A DNA stretch of 64,000 nt from Candidatus Heimdallarchaeota archaeon. GTDB taxonomy: Archaea > Asgardarchaeota > Heimdallarchaeia > Heimdallarchaeales > Kariarchaeaceae. Both the position numbers and the translations under genes were made by a program. The stretch's first letter is position 1, and each line of letters starts with the position of its first letter. Below are positions 9,192 through 22,700 of this stretch, one piece after another. Location: positions 124,001-188,000 of the forward strand of contig JADCLS010000004.1 in the NCBI GenBank assembly GCA_026702845.1. The letters are read 5' to 3'. The notes below the pieces were generated by a model, which saw nothing but the letters and a program-made list of their open reading frames with translations, was not told where the DNA came from and made no database searches.

Positions 9192-10553
9192 TTAATTCAG
9201 GAAATCTACTGCTTCTCTGGGCTTCTTTCTTGTGGCAACTATTTTGCCAGCAGTTGCTTTGTAGTACTCTAGCCTCTGAACTGTCATCTCATATACTTCT
9301 TCAGGTGTATAGAGCTCTCTGGCCACACCATCCTTGATTGCTGCACCAGCTACAGCTGCAGCCTCGGTTGGCATCAATAAGGGATCAACAGGAGTGGTGA
9401 TGATCTTTTCAGGTGATAATTCCTCATCAGGCACCATGGAAGCTATAGCATGAGCTGCGGCTACCTTCATGTTCTGAGTTACAGTCTTAGCCCTTACGTC
9501 AAGTACACCTCTGAAAATACCAGGGAACCCTAGAACATTATTAATCTGGTTGGGATAATCAGAACGCCCTGTACCAATGATATAGGCACCAGCCTTCCTA
9601 GCAAGCTCAGGCTTGATTTCAGGATCAGGATTGGCAATGGCCAAGACTATAGCCTTGTCATTCATAGAACGAATCATATCCTGAGTGAATACATTGGCAC
9701 TTGATGCACCAATAAGTACATCAGCACCTATAACTGCTTCTGCAAGATCCATCTCTAATTTCTGTGGGTTCATTCTCATGGCCAATTCATCTTTAAAGGG
9801 GTCCATAGCCCCTCTTCCAGCATAAATAGTACCTAGTCTGTCAACAGTCTGAAGGTTCTTACCCTGTACACCAGCATCAAGAAGCATTGTAGAGATGGCT
9901 ATACCAGATGCACCAGAACCATTCATGACCACTTTAACGTCCTCAATCTTCTTGTCGACAACCTTGAGAGCGTTGAGTACACCTGCTAGTGTCACAATTG
10001 CGGTTCCCCATTGGTCATCGTGAAACACGGGAATATCTAGCATCTTATCTAATTTACGCTCAATATAGAAACAATCAGGCTTGCGGATATCTTCAAGATT
10101 GATACCCCCAAAATTTTGACTGATTGCAGCAATGTACTCGATGAACTTATCAGGATCATGCTCGGGGATAATCAGTGGAAATGCATCTACTTGCCCTAAA
10201 GCCTTGAAGAGAATGGATTTACCCTCCATAACAGGATATCCTGCCATACCTATATCACCAAGACCAAGAATTCTTGTACCATTGGAGGCTACAGCAATAG
10301 TATTTCCAATATTTGTATACCTGAGCAGATTCTTCTGGTTAGCAGAAATTGCACGACAAGCAATAGCAACACCAGGTGAATAAGCGAGGGTCAAATCTTT
10401 GGCGTTCGTCACTGGCGTTTTGGCGATTATCTCAATCTTACCATGGCCAGGATAATTATTCTCGTGGTATTGGTATACCTCGGAGGGTTCATACTTAGTT
10501 ATACTAAGGTCAATTCCCTCATTTGGGTCTCGTTTTGAAACATCATCAGACAT
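9192..10553 (-). CDS. NAD(P)-dependent malic enzyme (short form)
   Basis: Oxidatively decarboxylates malate to pyruvate with NAD(P)+, linking the TCA cycle to pyruvate. The 453-aa protein has the short prokaryotic layout without the phosphotransacetylase-like tail. Signatures include LAYSPGVA, the SNGTRILGLGDIG segment, metal/substrate segment PVFHDDQWGTAI, the dinucleotide fold NGSGASGIA and AIANPDPEI, with NNVLGFPGIFRG following. The protein continues 40 residues upstream of the core, beginning MSDDVSKRDP. A TATA box (minus strand ATTATATAAG, about 10588-10597) is 40 bp upstream. The gene and its promoter sit inside a near-perfect 59-bp inverted repeat. Confidence 0.95.
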   Translation of the reverse strand: MSDDVSKRDPNEGIDLSITKYEPSEVYQYHENNYPGHGKIEIIAKTPVTNAKDLTLAYSPGVAIACRAISANQKNLLRYTNIGNTIAVASNGTRILGLGDIGMAGYPVMEGKSILFKALGQVDAFPLIIPEHDPDKFIEYIAAISQNFGGINLEDIRKPDCFYIERKLDKMLDIPVFHDDQWGTAIVTLAGVLNALKVVDKKIEDVKVVMNGSGASGIAISTMLLDAGVQGKNLQTVDRLGTIYAGRGAMDPFKDELAMRMNPQKLEMDLAEAVIGADVLIGASSANVFTQDMIRSMNDKAIVLAIANPDPEIKPELARKAGAYIIGTGRSDYPNQINNVLGFPGIFRGVLDVRAKTVTQNMKVAAAHAIASMVPDEELSPEKIITTPVDPLLMPTEAAAVAGAAIKDGVARELYTPEEVYEMTVQRLEYYKATAGKIVATRKKPREAVDFLN

Positions 10554-10587
10554 ACTAATCTAATCCTATGACGAATGTTTTCTGACA

Positions 10588-10597
10588 GCTTATATAA
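10588..10597 (-). promoter_or_regulatory. TATA box for the malic enzyme gene
   Basis: The minus strand reads ATTATATAAG, about 40 bp upstream of the ATG at 10553, which predicts a 5' leader of roughly 15 nt. It abuts the right arm of the inverted repeat, so the repeat occupies the upstream BRE side. Confidence 0.55.
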
Positions 10598-10655
10598 TTT
10601 TGATTATGGCCTCAAAACTAATCATTAATTTGTCATTTTTACTGTTTTTTTATCT
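10597..10655 (-). repeat. Right arm of the 59-bp inverted repeat
   Basis: Reverse complement of 9103-9161, 58 of 59 positions identical. It lies between the malic enzyme TATA box and the 3' end of the giant gene (stop at 10703). The two arms enclose 1435 bp carrying the malic enzyme gene with its promoter. Confidence 0.9.
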
Positions 10656-10702
10656 TAATAATAGACAAAAATCCCCATCAAACTTGAATAATATGCATTT
10701 AT

Positions 10703-13700
10703 CTATGGTATATTTGAATTATTATTAATAAATTCATAAACTAATTTCAAACCACTCCAGACATTTTCATATACGGGACCAATAGTCCTTTTTAGAATCA
10801 TTAATAGACCGAATACTTGAAACAGTTTAATATTATCCATATGCTTTATTAATGCCCAACCAGTAATTACTAATGATTGTAATACTTCATCTGTTTCTAA
10901 TGAAATTAAAAAGTTCAGTCTTATTCTTGCATCTTCATTTGTTAGTATATCCAATAGACCTGCTGCTTTTTGTTGATCGCTAGGAATAAGCAGTTTAAAT
11001 TTGGTATCTAATAACGAGGTTGCTGCAAATGCTTCTTCATCTAAATAACTATTATAAATAATGAAATAATTCTCTAGAGCTATATCATCAAGTTCTACGC
11101 TAGATATCGCATATATTACTCTACCTTCATATAATTCATTTACAGATTTTGGAACACCCAATTTTCCATCAATTCCTACTCTAAATGAGGTAACCTTCAA
11201 TTTTGAACCTAATATTGGATCAATGGCAGAAATGTCATTAATGTACCCTAATACATCATTTTCAACTAAAGACCATTTATTAAGAATTGAATCTCCATAT
11301 ATCTGAGAAATCCTTAGATCTACTTCTTTCACCATATTTAAATTATCAACATTTTTATTTGCTACACTTAGTGCTTCATATGGGAATTTGAAATTTGACA
11401 TGTAGAAATCAGTCATACATTCATAATATATTCCATCTCTAACAAAGGGTTGATTCATTTCACTCAATGGGATAAGGCGAGTGGACGACTGACTACTACC
11501 TCTTGTATACAGTAGTCGCTGCCATAATTCATAAATTGATACATCATTATATTCAGAGATTCGATTAACAACATCGTCCGCAAAATTTGATTTAGTATAC
11601 TCTTGACCATAACGCTCTTGTAAAGTCAACTTCTTCGCATTTTCTGGAATGTTAACTTTCTTTGAATACTGAACACCTTCTATCACTCCAGAACTTTCTT
11701 CTAAACTATATAGCCCTCTTCCTGAATTTAATTTTCTGAAATTATCAATTTTATTTAACTCTAGTTCCATCATTGCCCTATAATAATTTCCACCATTAAT
11801 TATTGAATTTCTAGATTTAGATCCATCCAATTTTTTAAGAGATTTTATACTAACCCTATCAGAAGTAGATGAAGACAAGCTTAAGAAACCTTTTAAATTG
11901 GTATCCCAACCACTTTCAAAAGCAGATATTAGCAAAGATCCAATAATCCCATAATTTTGTCCATCGACCAATGAACTGGATAAAGAGGCTATTAAATTTG
12001 TACTTGAAATATCCCCACCAGCTTTCATATAATTGTAAATATCTAGACCATTGGGATGCGTTCCTGCAATTGCACTGGGTAATGTTCCTCCTGCAGCATT
12101 AATCGCATTCTCTATCTCATCCGATGTTAACTCAATCATTGGCCGATAATCAACATCATCTATTCTCAAATCTGATTTAGTGAAAGGTGATATATTACTA
12201 ATATCTTTAGAAGATGTTAAATATATAAATCTATTATTCATTTCTAAAAATTCATCATATCTATTAGATGAAAGTGACATCATGATAGAAGGTTTTCCAT
12301 GGGATAAAGTAACAATACTTTTTACATAACCATATTGGTAATTTGGGTTATACCACAAACCTAAGGCCAATCCAGACCAGTCTGTCACATCATTAGATCC
12401 ATCGTATGCTTTGCCTTTAAGTTCGTCTGCAGTTCTAATAAATGTCTCCTGCTCATCCATTAATTCTTGAAGGGTTAAGGAAGATCTACCATTAACATAT
12501 TCTCCAATTCTAGATATATGTTCTTTATATGCTTGTTTAAATGTTAACTGATCATTATCCAAGATATTTCCCGCTATACCTGATATCCCATCAAACCAAG
12601 GTGCATTTCCTCGTACGATTCCAGTTTCAAATAAGATATTATCTCCTAAAGTATCACCTAATGTCTGTCTTTTATAATCTAGAAAAGCACTATATTTTAA
12701 TGCGTTATCTCCTACTGATTCAAAATTTTCTACTAGTTTACGCCATCCTACTACATATCCGTTCTGAGAACCTAAATTTATCCAATCAAATCCTTTAACT
12801 AGTGTGACATCATTATTGTGAATTAATACTGCATCTAATATTTCTCTTGCTGTTCTAAATTCTGAAATCCAACTATTAATTGTTAACGAAATGGCATTTG
12901 ATGCAAATGGAATATTATCTCCCATAGATAACGCAACATTATACATACTTGATAATCCAGAACCATAAGTTTGGGTTAGTATATTCAGCATTGCCTTTTG
13001 ATATAAATTCATAAATGTTGCAGGTATATACTCCCATAAAGCATCACCAAAATACATATGTGTTATAGCATTTCCGTTGTATTTTGTTCCATGATAATAG
13101 ATTTCCATTAATTCTGCAATTGTCAAATCTCCAATATCTTTTCCATCTACTATATGGCCATCTAACTCTGGAATAACATCCTTTAGTAGGGCATCAGTTT
13201 TTGCATTATATAATCTAACAATACACTCATCAACATTGTCAATATTTGGCATCCATACCGCATCTCCTTTCTTTATATCATCAATCATCATAATCGCAGA
13301 TATATAAAAAGTATTTTGATTTTGCATTTCATAACTTAAATCCTGATGGTATTGCAATTGAAATCTATCTGCTTCATACATATTTCGTAGAGTTTCTAGA
13401 CTTCCGAGATCTAAAGTATATGATCCTAATTGTTCAGATGTAACCATTACATCAAAAATATCTTGTGTCGAAACTACATTTCCACTTGACAAGTAATTAT
13501 CCAATGTAATTTGATTAGCAAATTGATTTGGACGAATTCTATCATAACCTACTCCAATATATCCTCGTACAGATTTCATCTTATACCCTATAAATGCCCC
13601 ACTTGAATCATATGACCTATACATGACAACTTTTTGAGTTGAAGACATGGCAGTAGATCCTCCGATCAAGACTTTCATATCCTCATTAGTTCCTGTTAGT

Positions 13701-16700
13701 CTAACATTGATTTCTATATCGTTAGATAAATCTCCATATTTTACAGTAATCTCTTTCCCATTGCTCGAATAAACAAATGCCACATCATCTAAGTTCTTTT
13801 GGGTTTCAACTCCATTAATTAATATTACTGGATCTATCTGAACATCATTACCTTCAATTGAATATTTAAGAGTAACAGACACTTCAACTTCATTCCCATT
13901 AATAATATATTTACCCGAAATTGGGTTCAATCTCACTTTACCGTCAACCATTCCGTTTTGAATTGTATTTTGATAATTAAGATTCATTCCAACTGATTTC
14001 ATCACATCATCACTAATTTTGACTAATCTCCCAGTTTGGAATAATTCTTCCACTATGGCTGTATCTAAAATTACTTGCAAGTTTTGATACATTCCTAATC
14101 CTTTACGATACAGATTTAATCCTTTTTCATTCAAAGCACCATTCTCTATTAAATCCGGATTAATGATAATCCTACCACTTCCTTGATTTACAGATAAAGA
14201 ACTTTCATGCATGGCAAAAAGTAAGGCTGAATTCTCATTCATACCAACACCATTTATAAAATTCCAATGGGGATTTTCTGGGGATAAAACGGTAATATCT
14301 CCTGTCAATGGCTTAATCTGGCCATCTGTTGGGTCTATATAATGTAAGGAAATCGACGTTGAGATTGATACATCAGTTGATACGATATGCGGTATTATTG
14401 GTTCACCAAATCCAGTTGTTTGCTTAATCATTTCTGAAGAAAATTCAACAGTATTTGATGGATTTGATATATAAAACGCTTTATTTAATTTTGCTAAAGC
14501 ATCTATCTTTGATAATCCAGTATATTTGATATATGCAAATAACATTTCATTCATATCTTGAAGTGTAAGGTCCTTCCACGCATCGGATATTATAGCAATT
14601 TGACTATTTTTATAGTTTTCAAGATATTTATCAAGCAAATTGTCGGGTAATCCGGCTGCGATTTGTCTTAAAACATTTTCGTCTACATCTTTATATAATG
14701 CCATTAGAGTATTGATATCAGGTTTCCCAAAAATTCCTGCATTTATCGCAGTTCTTAAATCTGTATCTCCAATTTTCTTTGCACCCGATATTATTGCTGT
14801 CGCCAATTCTTCAACTTTAGCAACTGCTTTATTTTCATTTATTACAGATTTATTAATGATTTTTGAATTTTTCGCAGGGTCATCTAACATAAAGAACAAT
14901 TCATCAAAACCAGAAGATCCTACATTAGATGGGGTTACTTTTACAAATAATTCACTATAAGTCATATCAGATGCCATCCAAGTATCTAAAACATTCATTT
15001 GATTTTCTAAATCAATATAACCAGCATCATCTGAAATTATCCTTGCATTTTGAATATAGGTTGCTTCAATTTCTTTATTAATCAATTGGAATCGCTCCCA
15101 GTTTGAACTCGATAAACGATCAGAAAACACTCCATCCATTTTTCGAAGATTTATTTGAGATATTAGTAATAAGAATTTACCATCGGTGGCACTATCTGCA
15201 TAATTTGGTCCGAGTAAACTATGATATCCTTTATAGAAATTCAAGATTTTATCTGGATTACCTTTTGCTCCGAGTAATTCAGCAATCGTTATATCTTTTA
15301 TCGTAGATCCATCATATAATTTACCAATTACATAACCACCCCACTCAGCAGCTGAGTGGATTAATGCTGCATCAGTTGCACCAGTGTTAAATTTATAACA
15401 TAAAGCCATCAAAGCTAAATTTGTATTTTCTACCATTCGAGATAATGGCATTTTTTCATTTGAATATATGACCTCCTTTACAAAATCATCAGCTCCTCCA
15501 AATACTATATACTTTGATTTAGTACTTCCTCCTAAATTAACAATATCTCCATTCTTCTTAATTACAGCTGCCTGAATAACATTATCTGATTGTTCATATA
15601 ATTTATTACTCTCGAATATATTCTGAAGATTTGATGCTAATTGCGTGATCCCTGTTTTCTTTGTTGCTAAACCTTCTACTGAATTTTCAATAGACTTTAA
15701 TAAAAATCCTAATGCTTCCATTCCAGCAACGTCTGCAGTAGCTAGACCCAATGCCTTAGCAAAACCACTTCTAACAGCTAACTCCTTCAGATAATTCTCC
15801 GCAAATTCTCCTCCAAATGCTCGAACACCGTAGAGTGCACCTTCAATATCGAAATCATTAGATTTCCTTAAGCTTTCTAATGTCGTTTCGGTGAAATATT
15901 CATCGCCATATTTCAAATATCGTAACAAATCAAATATTGGACCTTGAGCAACATCAGATTTAAGCAAAGCATCAACCCCACCTGTTATATATTCAGTGAC
16001 CACTTTGAGTTCTTTAAGGGCCTCTCCCATTGCCATTGCCTCCAAGACTTCATCATCACTACTCCACATGACTTCCCATCGACTAATGCTACCTTTACTC
16101 ATGATTTCAAGATACATATCAATTCCACTCATATCGAAGAAATGTTTCGTACGTCTAATTGCATTAGTCAGACTGCCAAATAATCTTGAAGCAATTGCAC
16201 CTACTGCTTTGAAAATATTAATAACTAATGCATGTGGTAATACATAACTATCAATTAGAATAATTAATCCATTTAGGAATTTCTTGATGAGTGATGCCAT
16301 CCAGTCTCCGACTAAATTTCTATGATATTCTCCTCTGAATTTCTTCCAAGCATCCTCTGAAAATCCATTCCTCCCAATTATTCCACTAAATTCAGGATAC
16401 TTCTTCTGAATATATGCAAGGAATCGATTTGCCTCATCTACAACTGGGGCACATAGTTTCGGATCTTCTAAACATGCATCTGATAATACTTCTACTGCTT
16501 CATCTGCACCTTTAATACCTGCGATTGTATCAAATGCTTTCAATATCGCTATCTTACCGGCAATGGTAAATTTCGAAATCGTAAGGAATTGGAATGCACC
16601 GACAACCATTTCTGCAAATTTCTTTCCTACAACTTTCTCTGCATGGGCTATTGCCCGAAGAACATCCAGTGATATACCAATCATAATCGCTCCAAGTGCA

Positions 16701-19700
16701 TACATTATTTTCATAATAGCTCTGAATCCTCTTTTGAGGATATTCTTTGATTCATGGGCACCCTCACTGATTGCTTTTATTGCTACCCATAATGCTCCTA
16801 AAGCCCCAAATGATGCAATAGTCGCGTAAGTAGTTGATATCTCTGCAACATCTATTGGGATTAAAAATGCCGCGAATACACGGAAGAATGGCATAGGTTC
16901 AAATAAGAGATCTCTTAGATCATCTTTTAAATCCCATAATCCACCAGTTGCTGTTCCTAGTGCAACAGCAAGTATCATCTCTGTCATCACCATCACAGTA
17001 AATTCCGATAATTTCCAAAATCCACTTTCACTAATTAAGAAATCATCAGTTCCCAATAAAGTCGCATGAATTGGTATATAGAAATCAAGATCCCAATTAC
17101 CTTCCTCATTGAAGTTTGTATCATCGATAATCATATTCCAAGCTGTTGATCTCCCTGGTAAATCAGGTAAAATTCCACTCACATCTGCTTTTTGATATGG
17201 GTCACTCTTAAACGTAAATTCCTCAATAAATGCTCCATCTTTATCTCTACTCATTTGAGTAAATGTCTGTGCAAATGGGAACAATTGAAGATACATTTTA
17301 AGCTGCCTTAGACTACGTTCTTTCTTATCTGCAGAATCCTCATTTGTATGGGCCCAATCATGATCATTAATCATATTTCCAGTATTTTCAGTGAAAAGAT
17401 CATCTCCTGACGATTCCTCCATCATAGCATCACCAATTACATCTAATTGCAAAATATATCCATCACTATATAGTACAGACCCATCAATCACTGAATTTGA
17501 CTTTACTCCCATTTCGCCATCAAGGATACCTATTCCGGAGCCCCAAATTGATGCCCAACCTATCAAGAATAATAGTCTTAGTACATTATTCGCCATAAAT
17601 CTTCCAGCACCATTATTGTAGCAATCCAAATATGGATTTACTCTAGGTTCAATTAGCTTAATTGTATCTCCCCAATTATTCTCATCAAAAACTGGTACAT
17701 AATAAGGGCTATTTGGATGAAAAGGCCATTCTAGTGGATCGCCATGATCGATTTCCCCATCACCATTTAAATCATATCCTTCATTTCTCATATCCCAATT
17801 ATAAGTGTAACTGAAATCTGGAGCAGGTAAATCTGCAACTGTCTGCACTTCAATTTCATCATCATTATCAGAAGGCGATATTTTATTTACCAATTCAAGA
17901 ACTAAACTCAAAAATTTATCCTTCATACTTGAAAAATTATCGAAAAGACCTTGAACTTGGTTTACTACCCATTCTAATCCATCTCCGATCCAGGCTAACG
18001 CATTGGCTAAAGCATTTTTTGCACTATTTAGCAATTTATTTATTGGATCCGCAAATTTCTGAGCTACATCATTAATCATTCTCGCTGCCATATCGAATCC
18101 TGTCTGGAATACATCCACAAAAGCACCAAATTTACTTGCTATCTTCTCAATAGCACCTCCTATAGCAGAATCTAACCACATCATTCCATCTCTAATCATA
18201 TCACCAATCATCAATATCGGTGATGGAATAAACCTTGATACTTGATCTGCTAAATCTTCTGCCTTGGCCTTCGCTGCTTCATAAATATCAGATACTAACT
18301 CCTGGGCTTCATTATATAATGTCTCAATGCCATCCATAACATCATTATAGAGATCTACCACTGCATCTACAACATTATTAAATGCATTGGATGCTGATTC
18401 AACAATATCTGAGAAACTGAATCCATCTAAGAAATATGATTGTAGATTCTTATTTTGTATCTCGTCTGATAAATCAGCAATAAATAACTGATGTAATTTT
18501 GTATCAGTTATCGCCTCACCTGCGGCAGTATCTCTCAATTTGACGATTGAAGATTGAGGATTAATCTCGGTTACTATTTTTCTAGGACCTAAATTAGTAT
18601 GTAATTCTATGTTCTCAAGATGACCATTGATAATTGCATAAATTCTAGAGTCATCTTTCTGTACTAATACACTGGCATACCTCTCGTCATAGCTACCCAC
18701 AACATAGATTTCATTATTATTTATCATTTTAATAATTTCAGGAATTGATAAATTATTAAATCCTAAATCATCATTATAAGCTACAATAACGACTTTTCTT
18801 TCTCCATAGATATCAATATATCTTAATACAGAAATCTTTTCATAGAATTCTACCTTCTCAATCCTATCGAATTCATGATTGGAATAACTATCATATATCG
18901 AGATGTAACCCAATTCACTGCTATCAAGTTGAAGATTAATCCAACCTACATCGGTATCAGCCTTCAACCCATAAGATTTTGCTTCAATTGACTTACTGGA
19001 TCTATAAAGTTCTACATCAGTTGATGCAGGTCTAATAACTGTTGGATAGATGCCACCAAATGCATTACCATCAATTCTCAACCTACTATTCTTCGTAAAT
19101 GCATACAATCCATTCTTGGCCATTGTGTTAAGACTGACCTTTCCATTAAGTTCACTTTCAAATCTTGCATGAATTTCATTTGTCATATCAAAATATGATT
19201 CTGAGAATACTTCACCAGAATCCTCATCTGTATATTGTGGATCCTCAAGTACTGGTGCACCTACACCCTGCTGTACCAAACTAGCCTCTTCATGTCGAGT
19301 TCCAAGATCACGAACCATTACGATATTAACAAGACCTGCACCATGATTTGCATCATATTGCGAAACACCCATATATATTTGAGTCATAGTATGCCATCTT
19401 CCAGCATTATCTTGTACCCAGTCTCTTGATACAATCTTTCTTCCAGGGCTTGGGTTTCGGTAATCAATAGAAGTGCCTGCGGGGCTATCTCCAATATTAC
19501 CTAATTCAATAATATCCTTATTATTAGTTGTAAAGCTAACTATCTTACTATTGGCTATAGCTGTACTAGTAGGCTCATATTCAGTTGCATCAATTACAGA
19601 TCTCATTTGATCTGTCATTTTAGACAATGAGAAAGTAAATGATAATTCTTCGTTAAGATAGGTGCTCATTGCATTGATTACAATACCAATTCTGTGTAAA

Positions 19701-22700
19701 CCTGACTTTGAAATATCACTACCCACTGGTATCCGAATTCTTAAACCATCTCGTGTTGTGACCTGTGACCAATCAACTGGAACATCTGGGGCACTTCCAA
19801 AATATATACCAGAACCATATTCAAAATTACCATTACCAGTTGAACTGAATGGATTTATAGTGTCTGAGCCATCATGACTATATGGTCTAACAATCTTATC
19901 ATCAATCTGAATTGCCTCGATACTTGAAACTCCCATTCTGCCTGAAGCGGTAGGATAGGCACCAAAGCTTACATCACTATAATATGGCATTCTTAAGACT
20001 AATTCAATATCAGTGGTTAGATCTGTATCAAAATATAGCTGAGATACAGCAAGTAATTGAGTGCCTAGCTTAAGTATAGTTTCACCAGATCCTACATATG
20101 CTTCTTCAGGATCATCAAATCCATCTGGGCATTTAAAGGTGTCAGACTTGATGTTATACTCACAAACATCTCCTACTTTTATGTCCAAATCAGTATAAAC
20201 TGATGAGTCTGCATTAATATAATATGATGCAGCATCTTTGGCCTTATGTATTCTATCCATGGCGATATTATTTGCTAGATGCTCACCCTCAGAAATTACA
20301 TACTGATCAGGAGCATCAACAGTATAATGATGATAAAACTCTAATTGATTTGTAGAACCAAATGTATTCAAATCATTCACAAGCATCTCGTTATTACCTG
20401 GAACAAGCTGGACTGCCTGCATCATGAATCCCAGTCCCTCAGCTTTTAGTAAAGAAGATCCGACAACCCAATTATTAATTGCATATTCCTCCATTCTATA
20501 TAATTCTTCAATATCCGCAACATTTAACTCAGTATCTAATAATAATACCTCATCCATATAGCCGTCAAGAATTGTAGCTGCATATGCTCTTGCAAGTCTA
20601 GTTATACTCAAACTATCAGTTAATTCAAATGATCCTTCACCGTCCAATACACTATCGATATACAATTTTGCGTATGTACCATTTGATGATACTGTAATCA
20701 TTGTCCACTTTCCAATTATATCTTCCCATGATAATTTATCATTTCGATAAATTGCTCGACTTGCTCCGGCATCATCCTCTACTCTGAAAGTTGCAGAGTT
20801 GAATTCTTCATTTGTGGTATCATAATGAGCATATAGCTCAGAATAACTGTCATAAGACGTTACATCATACCCAGTCATAGGTAGATAGAAATGTTCATCT
20901 GGATATGATGGATGAGGTGTCAGATTCTCGACATTCACCCACATATTCATTGTAAATGCTTCACCAGGCTGGATCTGATAAACAGGTATAATTCCATATG
21001 TATTAGGTTTATATGCAGATCCTCGTATTCCAGGGCCAAAACTTCCACTATTAATACTACCATCTTGCCTCCAACCGGATAAATCCTTAATATCTCCATC
21101 CATTGGGTAATATCTCCTCACGTACTCCTCTTCAACAATTGCATTCATAGTTTCTATAGAAGTAGCTTGGATAAACCGAGCTTCATTCTTAATATCTACT
21201 AATTCTGTGTTATTGAGTAATATAGGTGCGACCCAAGTATTTTCTAGAATACCATTGAGATTTGATAAAGTTCCATCATGACTCGCCCCTATAATAATAT
21301 CAGCAGATGATGACACATAATTACCACTAGCTAATGAAATACCAAATGAACTGGCATCCTTAAAGAACTCCACATGTGTACCATTCCAAACAGCTGTTGC
21401 TGTGATCCATATATCTTCTTCAAAGAAATCCGCATCTGAATAATAGGTTCCAACAACACTATCCAAATTCAATTTTAGATATGCTTTATTATCAGCTGTC
21501 TTACCGAATGCCCAGGACTGATCCGTTGTATCATACTTAGAAATAATTACTTCTTCATTTGAGCTTAAAGTATCATAATAGATCTTTGTACTCCATGTAG
21601 CATTGCGAATATTGGAATCCAAAAATTCAGCATTTCCAACTTTCAAATATCCATCATCCTTGATACTAACACCTTTTCCAAGATATCCAGGTACTAATTC
21701 AACTTCATCATAAGCATATGCCGTAAATTCTTCATTAGCACTGGTTGTATATTTTCTGGCTGATAATTCTGCGAATTCATCCATAGATAAGATTCTATCA
21801 TAAATCCTGAAGTCATCAATTGCACCATTATGAGGTCCATAGGTTGATGCCCATCCACTTCCTACTACTATTTTTGCAGATTCGCCTATTGGAAGTTGGC
21901 CTGTCATAGTGTAAGGTGCATACTCAATTCCATCCAAAACTAACCATACTTGATTACTATCCCATTTTAAGGCATAATGATGCCATGTATTATCATAAAT
22001 AGATAACTGTCCCCACTGGGGGTAATAATTCTGGCCATTTACTCTGGAAATTGCTCCAGACCTCTGTGTTCCATCTCCAGCTACTCCCAAGAAATCAAAC
22101 ATATATTTCCATCCTGCAGGATAAATATTTTCATTTCTCTGAGCATCAGGATCACCTTTTATCCACATAGCCATCGTTCCTTGGCTTGGGAATGTATAGG
22201 TATTAGTTGTCTCGAAATAGTCTCGAGATGTTAAACCATGAAATACTCCAGCTTCTCCATAAACCCCAGATTCATAATCTATATTACCAGTAGTCGTTGT
22301 GGCAGCTTGCCATACTGAACTATCATCATCATTACCATCCATCTTGAAATGAACAACTAAATTGTCATCAATTTCAGGGGCATCTGATAACTCTGGCTTA
22401 TTTGATAGGATTTCATAGTCAAAGAACGCAAAAATTCCCTTTGCTTCCAATGTCGAATTTACTAGAGTATTGAAGGTCGAAAATTCTTCCTCTTTAAGCT
22501 CAGGATCCAATGACATTGTCACATTGGAAATCCCTGCAGTCATTATACCTACATTTACCCACCAGCCATCTTGTCTATTATCATTAATCAATGTAATTTG
22601 TAATTTATTTTTACCTTTTATTAAATTAAGTGCGACTAATTTATTGGTTTCACTGTGATCAAATGTCTCCAATCCACTGTTATGAATATGATAATATCCA

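Noticed and set aside
9103..10655. Complete insertion sequence
   Set aside because: Long terminal inverted repeats are present but the only gene inside is malic enzyme; no transposase and no clear target-site duplication is visible.
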